Source of the DNA: Desulfotignum sp.
GTDB lineage: Bacteria; Desulfobacterota; Desulfobacteria; Desulfobacterales; Desulfobacteraceae
Direction: 5' to 3'
DNA length: 7,226 nt
Assembly: GCA_011390695.1 (NCBI GenBank)
Contig: JAABRW010000426.1
Location: forward strand, 1-7,226
Shown here one piece after another: positions 1 to 6,802 of this stretch (position 1 is the first letter of the stretch; each line of letters begins with the position of its first letter). The notes below the pieces were generated by a model. The model was not told the DNA's origin, ran no database searches, and worked only from the letters and a program-made list of their open reading frames with translations. The position numbers were made by a program, and so were the translations under genes.

Positions 1-2333
1 AAAAGCGGAATTTCATAGGCCACACACGCGTCTTTCAGGGCCCGGCAGGCCCTTACCAGCTGGGCCGCCTTAAAAGTGCCGTCCGGATTGGTCCGGGCAT
101 CATACGCAATGTTGGGCCAGCAGAAATTGTCCACCCCCCCGATATGGGCAAAACTGCCGCCCACGGCAATGAGTCTGCGTACCGCTTCATCAATGGTGCA
201 GGTCATCATATGGTAGGCATCAATTTTGGAATACCAGGGCAGCAGGGTCTGGGAAAAAGCCAGGCCTTTTTTGCCGGTGAGCACCGGCCGTGTAACAGAC
301 GCATCAGACGGAATATTGTGGTTCACCCCCACCAGGGGCTTGATGACCGAACCGCCCTGGACCTCATGGTCATACTGGCGGATGATCCACTCCTTGGAAC
401 AGATGTTGGGCCGTTCCAGCATGGCGGTCAAAAGGCGGTTGAAGTCTTTCGGGGTACGGATCACCGGTTCACAAAGCCCCCGGGCTTCAGGGGGCAGCCA
501 GACAGCATCAAACTCCCAGGCGGGAAATCCCTTGTCTAAAAGATCCATGTCCACATAGGCACAGGTTTTATCATTATATAATATGTGCAGTTTGCCGGAA
601 TCGGTGTATTCACCGATCACCGTGCTTTCCACACCATGCTCGTCCGAGAGTGCCATGAAACGGTCCAGGTGGGCGGGGGAAACTGCAATGGTCATGCGCT
701 CCTGGGATTCAGACACCCAGATTTCCCACATGTCCAGGCCTTGGTATTTCAAGGGCACCCTGTCCAGGTGCACCACACACCCGTTGGATATCATGGCGGA
801 TTCGCCGATGGAAGAGGACAGCCCGCCCCCGCCGTTATCGGTGATAAACCGGATAAGACCTTCATCCCGGCACACAAGGAGAAAATCATGCATTTTTTTC
901 TGGGTATAGGGATCCCCGATCTGCACATGCCCGGCCGGGGTGTTTTCTGAATAACTTTCCGAGGAGGCGGTCACCCCGTGGATACCGTCCTTGCCCACCC
1001 GGCCCCCGCTCATGATGATCAGATCCCCGGGCGCGGTTTTCTTTTCATGGCTGGGCCTGCCTGCCACCTGTTTGGGCATAATGCCCAGGGCTGTTACAAA
1101 CACCAGGCTTTTGCCCATGTAACCCGGATCGAACAGGGTCTGGCCGAAGGTGGTGGGAACCCCGCTTTTGTTGCCCCCGTCCTTGACCCCTTCAACCACC
1201 CCGTCCAACAGGCGCCTGGGGTGCAAAGGGGGTTTCAAAGGGCCGTCATAGGAGATATCCCCCACGCAAAACCCGAAACTGCCCATGAACAGTCTGGAGC
1301 CCAGACCGGTTCCCATGGGGTCTCTGTATACGCCCACAATGCCGGTGATGGCCCCGCCATAGGCTTCCATGTTGGAAGGAGAGTTATGGGTTTCACCGGT
1401 GATCACATAATTGTTTTGTTCGTCAAATTCGCCTACCCCGGCATTGTCCCAGAGCACGGACACCACCCAGTCTTTTTTTTCCTTCAAGGCCAGGGTGGGC
1501 TGCTGGATATAGGTCTTGAACAAAGAATTTTCAATGGTCTCCTTTCCGGAGAGCACATCCTTGTACCGGAATATGCCATTGAAGGTGTTGTGGTTGCAAT
1601 GGTCGCTTCTGGCCTGGGAGATATATTCCAGTTCCACATCCGTGGGTTTGGAAAGCCCCATTTTCCGCCGCTGTGCCAGCACATCGGGATCCAGAAAATA
1701 GTTTCTGATAATGGGAATATCCCTGGCATTCAGGGCAAGATTCCGCTGGTCACTGATCCGGGCCAGGGTATGGTCGGAATCGATGTCAATAAAATCAAAA
1801 CAGGGGGTATGGTCCAAAATCACCCGGGCCGGTTTGACATCAGCCCCTCTTACCGGGTCCCACTGATCGCAGGAAAAAATTTTATACCGCTGGATTATGG
1901 GATTGGACAACAGCTGTTCTGCCAGTTTTTCCACATCTCGACGGGTCAGGTTCTGCCCTTTCAGGCAGTAGCGCCGGGAGGTATAGATGCCTTCATCCGG
2001 CCTGAATGACTTGCCCAGCAGATCGGCTATGGCCTCCATGGCAGTGGCGCCGGGATTGTCTTTTACCCCGGGTCTGAACCCGATCCAGATGCACCAGTCA
2101 AAATCAATGTCCAACGGTTTCAAAGATGACACCCGGGTTACCGGATTGGTAAAAATTTCCCTTTGCACCCGCTCCATGTCATCTTTGGCAATATCCGCCT
2201 CAATGGTCACCATATGAATACTGCGGGCCGACTGGATACACATACCAAAATAGGTGTCTGCTTTTTTGATCAGTGCAGACCCCTCAGCATCCTGCAAATG
2301 GGGTTTCAATGCTGTTTCAATATTATAAACCAT
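1..2333 (-). CDS. purL: Phosphoribosylformylglycinamidine synthase, PurS-PurL fusion type (5' part; C-terminus beyond window)
   Basis: FGAM synthase catalyses the fourth step of de novo purine synthesis in the cytoplasm: FGAR, ATP and glutamine-derived ammonia give FGAM. The window holds the first 777 codons, and the frame is still open at the left edge. Residues about 38-155 look like two PurS-like half-domains (the second around RPGVKDNPG, 87-95). The synthetase part follows: SDHCNH at 243-248 (the SEHC-type motif with the catalytic His, here H245), ETHNSPSN at 314-321, QIGDPYT at 471-477, then the second half with RQYDHEVQGG (652-661) and DNFCWPN (735-741). Most PurL proteins have ETHNHP, so the His-to-Ser change at 317 is notable; I believe it is normal for this subfamily. 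No glutaminase domain is visible so far. It could lie beyond the edge or be a separate PurQ. The ATG is one base after the rseP stop, with a GGTGA ribosome site inside the rseP end, so translation is probably coupled to rseP. Identity is secure; the subfamily assignment is from memory. Confidence 0.96.
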   Translation of the reverse strand, partial: MVYNIETALKPHLQDAEGSALIKKADTYFGMCIQSARSIHMVTIEADIAKDDMERVQREIFTNPVTRVSSLKPLDIDFDWCIWIGFRPGVKDNPGATAMEAIADLLGKSFRPDEGIYTSRRYCLKGQNLTRRDVEKLAEQLLSNPIIQRYKIFSCDQWDPVRGADVKPARVILDHTPCFDFIDIDSDHTLARISDQRNLALNARDIPIIRNYFLDPDVLAQRRKMGLSKPTDVELEYISQARSDHCNHNTFNGIFRYKDVLSGKETIENSLFKTYIQQPTLALKEKKDWVVSVLWDNAGVGEFDEQNNYVITGETHNSPSNMEAYGGAITGIVGVYRDPMGTGLGSRLFMGSFGFCVGDISYDGPLKPPLHPRRLLDGVVEGVKDGGNKSGVPTTFGQTLFDPGYMGKSLVFVTALGIMPKQVAGRPSHEKKTAPGDLIIMSGGRVGKDGIHGVTASSESYSENTPAGHVQIGDPYTQKKMHDFLLVCRDEGLIRFITDNGGGGLSSSIGESAMISNGCVVHLDRVPLKYQGLDMWEIWVSESQERMTIAVSPAHLDRFMALSDEHGVESTVIGEYTDSGKLHILYNDKTCAYVDMDLLDKGFPAWEFDAVWLPPEARGLCEPVIRTPKDFNRLLTAMLERPNICSKEWIIRQYDHEVQGGSVIKPLVGVNHNIPSDASVTRPVLTGKKGLAFSQTLLPWYSKIDAYHMMTCTIDEAVRRLIAVGGSFAHIGGVDNFCWPNIAYDARTNPDGTFKAAQLVRACRALKDACVAYEIPL

Positions 2334-2334
2334 C

Positions 2335-3405
2335 TTATTCACCACTGAAAATCCGTAAAATGTCATTGTAAAAAACAAATACCATCAGGGCCACCAGGAT
2401 GGCTGCCCCGAACTGAATCATTTTTTCCCGCAGTTTTTCGCTCACACTTTTTTTTGTGACAGCCTCGATTCCGAAAAACATCAGGTGCCCCCCATCCAGA
2501 ACCGGTATGGGAAACAGATTAATGATCCCCAGGTTGACGGACAGCAGGGCAATAAACCAGGCAAAATTCACGGCCCCGGCTTTGGCCTGCTCCCCGGCCA
2601 TCTGGGCGATCATTATGGGACCTCCCAGGTTATCCGCCGACAGGCTGCCGGAGATCATTTTCCCCACAGATACAATGGTCAGTTTCACCAGCCCGGCTGT
2701 ATCGGAAATGGAACGGCCCATGGCCTGAAACGGGTTCAAAGATTTGTGGAACACATCCCCGGTGCTTTTGATGCCGATGACATACCGGTCCACGGTTTCC
2801 TGGAACACATTTTTTGCCTCGCTTTTTTCGGGGGTAAGGGATATGTTTACAACCCGGCCGTCCCGGCGCACCTGCATATCCATAGCCTGCCCTTGTGAGG
2901 TGGTGATTATCTGTGTAATGTCTTCAAAGGACTGGATATCCCTGCCGTCAATTTTCTGGATCACATCCCCGGGCATAAGCCCGGCTTCCTGTGCCGGTGT
3001 ATCGTTCAGCACCTCACCGATAACGGGTTTTGCCAGATAGATACCGGAGAACTGATACAGCAAATAAAAAATAACAATGGCAAGCAGAAAATTAAATGCC
3101 GGTCCGGCCGCCACGATCAAACTTTTGTGGGACAAGGGTTTGTGGGAAAAGGAAATGGCTGTATCCTTTGGATCCAATGGTTTGCCGGCTTCTTCTCCCA
3201 CCATTTTCACATATCCCCCCAGGGGAATGGCGGAAATGCAGTACTCGGTGCGGCCGTGTTTTTTTGTAAATATTTTGGGGCCGAACCCCAGGGAGAAAAC
3301 ATCCACGCCCACCTTGAAAAACCTGGCAGCCAGAAAATGTCCCAGCTCGTGGATGAACACCAGAACACCAATAACAATAACAAATGCGACAGCAGAATGA
3401 CCCAC
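2335..3405 (-). CDS. rseP: RseP-type site-2 zinc metalloprotease (inner membrane)
   Basis: An intramembrane zinc protease of the S2P (M50) family, 356 aa. In other bacteria it cleaves anti-sigma factors such as RseA within the membrane after DegS, releasing the envelope-stress sigma factor, and it also removes remnant signal peptides. Visible landmarks are HELGH at 19-23 in the first membrane helix (two His zinc ligands and the catalytic Glu), PLGGYVKM at 61-68, GPAFNFLLA at 101-109 opening the second helix, one PDZ domain at about 125-195, and LDG at 303-305 (third zinc ligand, D304) after NLFPIP. A last membrane helix lies at about 331-348. E. coli RseP has about 450 aa and two PDZ domains; this shorter single-PDZ form is common in other phyla. 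The start is GTG, chosen because GAGAGG lies 5 nt upstream and HELGH is then at the usual position. It follows dxr after 15 nt and precedes purL by 1 nt. The actual substrate here is unknown. Confidence 0.96.
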   Translation of the reverse strand: MGHSAVAFVIVIGVLVFIHELGHFLAARFFKVGVDVFSLGFGPKIFTKKHGRTEYCISAIPLGGYVKMVGEEAGKPLDPKDTAISFSHKPLSHKSLIVAAGPAFNFLLAIVIFYLLYQFSGIYLAKPVIGEVLNDTPAQEAGLMPGDVIQKIDGRDIQSFEDITQIITTSQGQAMDMQVRRDGRVVNISLTPEKSEAKNVFQETVDRYVIGIKSTGDVFHKSLNPFQAMGRSISDTAGLVKLTIVSVGKMISGSLSADNLGGPIMIAQMAGEQAKAGAVNFAWFIALLSVNLGIINLFPIPVLDGGHLMFFGIEAVTKKSVSEKLREKMIQFGAAILVALMVFVFYNDILRIFSGE

Positions 3406-3410
3406 TTTTA

Positions 3411-3416
3411 CCTCTC
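3411..3416 (-). promoter_or_regulatory. Ribosome binding site of rseP
   Basis: The minus strand reads GAGAGG, then TAAAA, then GTG at 3405. This strong site fills most of the 15-nt dxr-rseP gap and supports the non-ATG start of rseP. Confidence 0.75.
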
Positions 3417-3420
3417 TTGT

Positions 3421-4569
3421 TTATATAAGGGATTCGGCTTTGGCCCTGGCCCATTGATCGGCTTCAATAATACCTGAAAGATCTGGATTGTCAATGCAGG
3501 TATGGCAGGCCATGGTGGCCGAAATAATACGAAAAATATCCATAAACCCCATGCGCCGGTCTAAAAAAGCCTGGACAGCCACTTCATTGGCCGCATTCAT
3601 CACTGCGGGCAGGGAGCCTTTCTGCCTGCAGGCTTCCCTGGCAAGCTCCAGGGAGGGAAACCGCAGGCTGTCCGGCGCATGGAAGGTCAACGACTGCAAT
3701 TGTGCAAAATCGGGAAACCCCAGGTCCAGGTCCAGGCGGTCCGGAAGGGACAGGGCAAAGGCGATGGCCTGTTTCATATCCGGCACCCCCATCTGGGCCA
3801 TGACCGCCCCGTCCCTGTATCCCACCATGGAATGTACAATACTCTGGGGATGGATCAGCACCTGGATGTCTTCATGGCAGATGTCAAACAGGTGAACTGC
3901 TTCGATGAGCTCCAGGCCCTTGTTCATGAGGGTGGCTGAATCAATGGATATCTTGTCTCCCATGGACCAGTTGGGGTGGTTCAGGGCATCTTCTCTGGTA
4001 ATCTTTGCAAACCCCTCTTTGGGGGTGTTTCTGAAGGGACCGCCCGAGGCGGTGAGAAAGATCTGTTTCACATCCCGCACCTGGTTGCCCATGATACTTT
4101 GAAAAATGGCTGAATGCTCGCTGTCCACAGGGAAAATAGAAACCTTTTTTTCCCTGGCCCGGGCCATGACAATGTCTCCTGCCATTACCAGGGTTTCCTT
4201 GTTGGCCAGGGCGATGTCTTTTTGTGCATCAATGGCGGCCAGGGCCGGTTTCAGTCCGGCCGATCCCACCATGGCCAGCAGGACAATATCCGTGGTATCC
4301 CAGGCAGCAGCCTGGACATATCCTGTGTCTCCGAACAGAATATCCGGCCGGCAGGGGCCTGTGAGCATACCGGCCAGTTCTCCGGCTTTGGCAGCATCCA
4401 GCACCGCCACCATATCCGGGGTAAATTCTGCAATCTGGCGGCAGAGCAGGGGCAGGTTGTTGGCAGCTGTCAAGGCTTTTACCTGAAACCGGTCCGGGTG
4501 CATTCTGACAATATCAAGTGCTGATGTGCCGATGGACCCTGTGGCCCCCAGGATGGAAAGATGCTTCAT
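3421..4569 (-). CDS. dxr: 1-deoxy-D-xylulose 5-phosphate reductoisomerase
   Basis: Converts 1-deoxy-D-xylulose 5-phosphate to 2-C-methyl-D-erythritol 4-phosphate with NADPH and a divalent metal. This is the first committed step of the MEP isoprenoid pathway and the step inhibited by fosmidomycin. The 382-aa protein is of normal length and has every expected element: the NADPH-binding GATGSIG at 8-14, ANKETLVMAG at 122-131, VDSEH at 148-152 (metal ligands D149 and E151), TASGGPF at 173-179, NHPNWSMG at 197-204 (H198), and DSATLMNKGLE at 210-220 (N216, K217 and metal ligand E220). IHPQSIVHS follows at 239-247. Its ATG overlaps the cdsA stop by 4 bases (ATGA), so translation is probably coupled. 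The product feeds UppS, encoded two genes upstream, once MEP has been converted to isoprenyl diphosphates. No residue is missing and the assignment is not in doubt. Confidence 0.98.
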   Translation of the reverse strand: MKHLSILGATGSIGTSALDIVRMHPDRFQVKALTAANNLPLLCRQIAEFTPDMVAVLDAAKAGELAGMLTGPCRPDILFGDTGYVQAAAWDTTDIVLLAMVGSAGLKPALAAIDAQKDIALANKETLVMAGDIVMARAREKKVSIFPVDSEHSAIFQSIMGNQVRDVKQIFLTASGGPFRNTPKEGFAKITREDALNHPNWSMGDKISIDSATLMNKGLELIEAVHLFDICHEDIQVLIHPQSIVHSMVGYRDGAVMAQMGVPDMKQAIAFALSLPDRLDLDLGFPDFAQLQSLTFHAPDSLRFPSLELAREACRQKGSLPAVMNAANEVAVQAFLDRRMGFMDIFRIISATMACHTCIDNPDLSGIIEADQWARAKAESLI

Positions 4570-5381
4570 GCCGCCACCATAAGGTATCCGTACAAAACGG
4601 GAATGGCCAGCAAAAGCCCGTCAATCCGGTCCAGCATGCCGCCGTGTCCCGGCAGGATACGCCCGGAATCCTTGATGCCCGAGGCCCGTTTCAAGGCAGA
4701 CTCGAACAGGTCCCCGATCTGTCCGGCAACAGCAATGAGAAAAGAACAGGGCAGCATTACCAGGGCCAGATCCACCCGGCCGAAAAATATCACAATACCC
4801 GCCACCCCTGCGGTCATGGCTGAAGCAATACCGCCCAGGGACCCTTCAATGGTCTTATTGGGGCTGATATGGGGGGAGAGCTTGTGTTTTCCCAGGTAGG
4901 AACCGGTATAAAACGCGCCGGTATCATTGATAAAGCACACAACCAGGAGCCACAGAACCCAGAAGACCCCGTCCTGTGCATCTCTCAAAAAGAGCAGAAA
5001 AGACAGAGAAAGGGGAATGTAGACAATGCCCAGAACCTGTCTGGCTATGATATCAAACACATGGGTGTGGGAAGCGAACCGGAACAGAACAAACACGGAC
5101 AAAAGAATAAAGTTCAGGGCCAGAACCAGAAACATGAACTGCCAGGAACCGGTTCCTGCCCCTGCCACCAGAAAAAAACAGGTAATATAGGAAATGGTTT
5201 TTATTGCCAGGGACACAGGGCCGTCTTCCCGGCTGAAAATAATGCGCAGGTATTCCCGGATGGCACAGGCAGCCACTGTGAAAACCAGGACAGCCAGAAG
5301 TACGGGGGTGCCTTTGATCAGAATCCATAAGATCAGCGGCGCCAGAATTATTGTGGTGATCCATCGCTGGGCATGCTGCAT
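4566..5381 (-). CDS. cdsA: Phosphatidate cytidylyltransferase (CDP-diglyceride synthase)
   Basis: An integral inner-membrane enzyme that makes CDP-diacylglycerol and pyrophosphate from phosphatidic acid and CTP, the branch point to phosphatidylethanolamine and phosphatidylglycerol. The 271-aa protein is largely hydrophobic with several membrane segments (for example about 8-22, 27-41, 84-101, 118-132, 138-151, 186-201). The family signature is complete at 228-254: S-A-L-K-R, then K237-D238, H246-G-G, and D251-R-I-D254. NDTGAFYTG at 152-160 and SPNKTIEG at 173-180 are also typical. The ATG start falls 34 bases inside the end of uppS. It is preceded by only a modest purine-rich stretch (TAGAGTGG), which suggests reinitiation after uppS. 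The stop overlaps the dxr start as ATGA. A later start would cut into the first membrane helix, so the ATG at 5381 is preferred. Confidence 0.97.
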   Translation of the reverse strand: MQHAQRWITTIILAPLILWILIKGTPVLLAVLVFTVAACAIREYLRIIFSREDGPVSLAIKTISYITCFFLVAGAGTGSWQFMFLVLALNFILLSVFVLFRFASHTHVFDIIARQVLGIVYIPLSLSFLLFLRDAQDGVFWVLWLLVVCFINDTGAFYTGSYLGKHKLSPHISPNKTIEGSLGGIASAMTAGVAGIVIFFGRVDLALVMLPCSFLIAVAGQIGDLFESALKRASGIKDSGRILPGHGGMLDRIDGLLLAIPVLYGYLMVAA

Positions 5382-6151
5382 TCCACTCTACCGAACCGTC
5401 GGTCCCTTTTCTGGTAATTGGTTAAAATATCAATAAATTCATCCCTGGTAAAATCCGGCCACAGGGTATGGGTGATAAAGATTTCCGCATAGGCAGACTG
5501 CCAGAGCAAAAAATTGGACAGCCGAAATTCCCCTGACGTCCTGATGACAAGATCCGGATCCGGCATACCGCTGGTATACAGATGATCAGCCACGGTTTTT
5601 TCACAGATATCTTCTGATGGAAGTTCTCCTGCTGCAACTTTTTGTGCAACCGCCTGCACAGCATGGGTGATTTCCTGGCGGCTGCCGTAACTCAAGGCCA
5701 GGTTAAGGGTCATTTCCCGGTTGTTTCTGGTTACCTCTATGGTTTCCAGGGCCTTTTTTCTGACCTCTTCAGGCAGTTTTTCCATCTGGCCCAGCACCTG
5801 CAGACAGATGCCTTTTTCCATCAGATCCTGCTGTTCCGACACCAGAAATTTTTTCAGCAGCTGCATAAGCGCAGAAACTTCGGACTTCGGCCTGGCCCAG
5901 TTTTCAGTGGAAAACGCATACAGGGTCAGATACTGGATGCCCAGTTCTCTGCTGGCAGTTACAATGGTTCTGACAGTCCGGGATCCTTTTTCATGACCGA
6001 AAACCCGGTTCATGAGCCGTTTTTTGGCCCATCTGCCGTTACCGTCCATGATAATGGCCACGTGGACCGGCAGTCTGGAAAGATCCAGACCGGATGTTCC
6101 AGGGGCATCAGACTTCAAGGATTTCCTTTTCTTTTCGGGCAAAAATATCAT
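5348..6151 (-). CDS. uppS: Isoprenyl transferase (undecaprenyl diphosphate synthase)
   Basis: A cytoplasmic cis-prenyltransferase that condenses isopentenyl diphosphate onto farnesyl diphosphate to give the C55 carrier lipid for peptidoglycan and O-antigen. The 267-aa reading has MDGNGRW at 35-41 (catalytic D36), FSTENW at 80-85, YGSRQEI at 155-161, RTSGE at 204-208, RLSNFLLWQ at 210-218, AYAE at 220-223 (E223 is a Mg ligand) and RDRRFG near the end, so it is a complete member. The start is uncertain. The ATG at 6151 overlaps frr by 44 bases and has no clear ribosome site. A TTG at codon 12 (6118) has AAGGA 5 nt upstream, leaves 18 residues before the conserved HVAII, gives a 256-aa protein and overlaps frr by only 11 bases. 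The 3' end overlaps cdsA by 34 bases. Chain length (C55) is assumed from the family. Confidence 0.96.
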   Translation of the reverse strand: MIFLPEKKRKSLKSDAPGTSGLDLSRLPVHVAIIMDGNGRWAKKRLMNRVFGHEKGSRTVRTIVTASRELGIQYLTLYAFSTENWARPKSEVSALMQLLKKFLVSEQQDLMEKGICLQVLGQMEKLPEEVRKKALETIEVTRNNREMTLNLALSYGSRQEITHAVQAVAQKVAAGELPSEDICEKTVADHLYTSGMPDPDLVIRTSGEFRLSNFLLWQSAYAEIFITHTLWPDFTRDEFIDILTNYQKRDRRFGRVECSMPSDGSPQ

Positions 6152-6665
6152 CCAGGCGCTGGATGTATTCGTCGGTCAGTTCCTGGACCATTTTCTGCCC
6201 CTTGAAGCTGTCATCTTCAGAGATATCACCATCCTTCTGGAGGTCCTTGAGCATTTCATTGGAATCTCTGCGGATATTGCGTATGGCCACTTTATGCTCT
6301 TCACAGATTTTGGACACATTTTTTGCAATTTCTTTTCTGCGTTCCTCGGTCAAAGGCGGGATGGAAATCCGGATCAGTTTGCCGTCATTGGAGGGGGTCA
6401 ACCCGAGATTGGCCTTGTGAATGGCTTTTTCAACGGCATTGATCACACTGATATCCCAGGGTTTCACCGTAATCAACCGGCTTTCAGGTATGGATATGGT
6501 GGACATCTGGGGCAAAGGGGTCTGGGTACCGTAGTAATCCACTTTCACATTGTCCAGCATTGTCTGGGAAGCCCTTCCGGTGCGGACTTTTGTCATTTCC
6601 TTGACAAACACCTTTTCGGTTTTTCCCATCCTGTCTCTGGTTTCTTCTATCACTTCATCAATCAT
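6108..6665 (-). CDS. frr: Ribosome recycling factor
   Basis: RRF works with EF-G to split the post-termination ribosome into subunits so that it can start again. Starting at the ATG at 6665 gives 185 aa, exactly the usual RRF length, beginning MIDEVIEETRDRM. The long-helix domain and small beta domain are both present: VRTGRAS at 27-33, SIPESRLITVKPWD at 58-71, SIPPLTEERR at 101-110 and RNIRRD at 129-134 (R132 matches the essential Arg of the E. coli protein). AAGGA lies 9 nt upstream of this ATG. The frame stays open to a TTG at 6716, but those 17 extra codons only translate the palindromic repeat (DPKC appears twice), so that longer start is rejected. The 3' end overlaps uppS. A 137-nt gap with stem-loops separates it from pyrH, unlike the tight joins elsewhere in the cluster. 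Confidence 0.97.
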   Translation of the reverse strand: MIDEVIEETRDRMGKTEKVFVKEMTKVRTGRASQTMLDNVKVDYYGTQTPLPQMSTISIPESRLITVKPWDISVINAVEKAIHKANLGLTPSNDGKLIRISIPPLTEERRKEIAKNVSKICEEHKVAIRNIRRDSNEMLKDLQKDGDISEDDSFKGQKMVQELTDEYIQRLDDIFARKEKEILEV

Positions 6666-6674
6666 CGCAGCCCA

Positions 6675-6679
6675 TCCTT
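6675..6679 (-). promoter_or_regulatory. Ribosome binding site of frr
   Basis: AAGGA on the minus strand, 9 nt before the ATG at 6665. It decides the start in favour of the 185-aa protein. Its upstream base is shared with the end of the tandem repeat at 6679-6708, so folding of that repeat could affect access to the site (inference). Confidence 0.6.
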
Positions 6680-6708
6680 GACATTTGGGGTCATGACATT
6701 TGGGGTCA
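6679..6708. repeat. Tandem duplication, two exact 15-bp units
   Basis: On the plus strand the unit TGACATTTGGGGTCA occurs at 6679-6693 and again, base for base, at 6694-6708. Each unit begins with TGAC and ends with GTCA, itself a small inverted repeat. The second unit supplies the left arm of the palindrome at 6698-6718. Confidence 0.9.
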
Positions 6709-6718
6709 GACCCCAAAT
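6698..6718. repeat. Perfect palindrome, GGGGTC/GACCCC type
   Basis: Two 10-bp arms, ATTTGGGGTC (6698-6707) and GACCCCAAAT (6709-6718), flank a single central base. As RNA this would form a stable short hairpin with a few unpaired bases at the tip. The first tandem unit carries another copy of the left arm (6683-6692), so two alternative hairpins are possible. No T-run follows on the minus strand, so it does not look like an intrinsic terminator. It resembles dispersed GGGGTCAGACCCC palindromes that I recall from many genomes; this is unverified. Confidence 0.85.
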
Positions 6719-6745
6719 TTTTCCAATTTGTTCACCAATTTTCTC

Positions 6746-6784
6746 AGGCCGGAATGCCGGGATTCTGGTGCCGGCATCCAGCCT
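6746..6784. repeat. Imperfect inverted repeat, REP-like stem-loop
   Basis: On the plus strand the arms are AGGCCGGAATGCCGG (6746-6760) and CCGGCATCCAGCCT (6771-6784), around a 10-nt loop. They pair over 14 positions with one bulged base and one G-T pair. On the minus (transcribed) strand the structure is followed by GAGAAAATTGG rather than a T-run, so it is a poor terminator. GC-rich stems of the GGATGCCGG/CCGGCAT kind are typical of dispersed REP-like elements, or it may be an RNA processing or stability element between pyrH and frr. Confidence 0.7.
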
Positions 6785-6802
6785 AATTTTCCTGGTCTCT
6801 GG

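Noticed and set aside
978..2009. Plus-strand open frame of 343 codons opposite purL
   Set aside because: It is a shadow of the purL reading on the other strand. Its translation has no recognisable motif, while the minus strand gives a continuous FGAM synthase with all family motifs.
3092..3454. Alternative minus-strand frame overlapping the start of rseP
   Set aside because: It is out of frame with rseP, crosses the dxr end and has no recognisable family content. The rseP frame carries HELGH and the other motifs.
6678..6708. TTGACA on the plus strand resembling a promoter -35 box
   Set aside because: No -10 box is found at 16-18 bp spacing and no plus-strand gene follows. The hexamer arises from the tandem repeat unit.
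6746..6784. Intrinsic terminator after pyrH
   Set aside because: The stem is good, but no T-run follows on the minus strand and essential genes of the same unit continue downstream.
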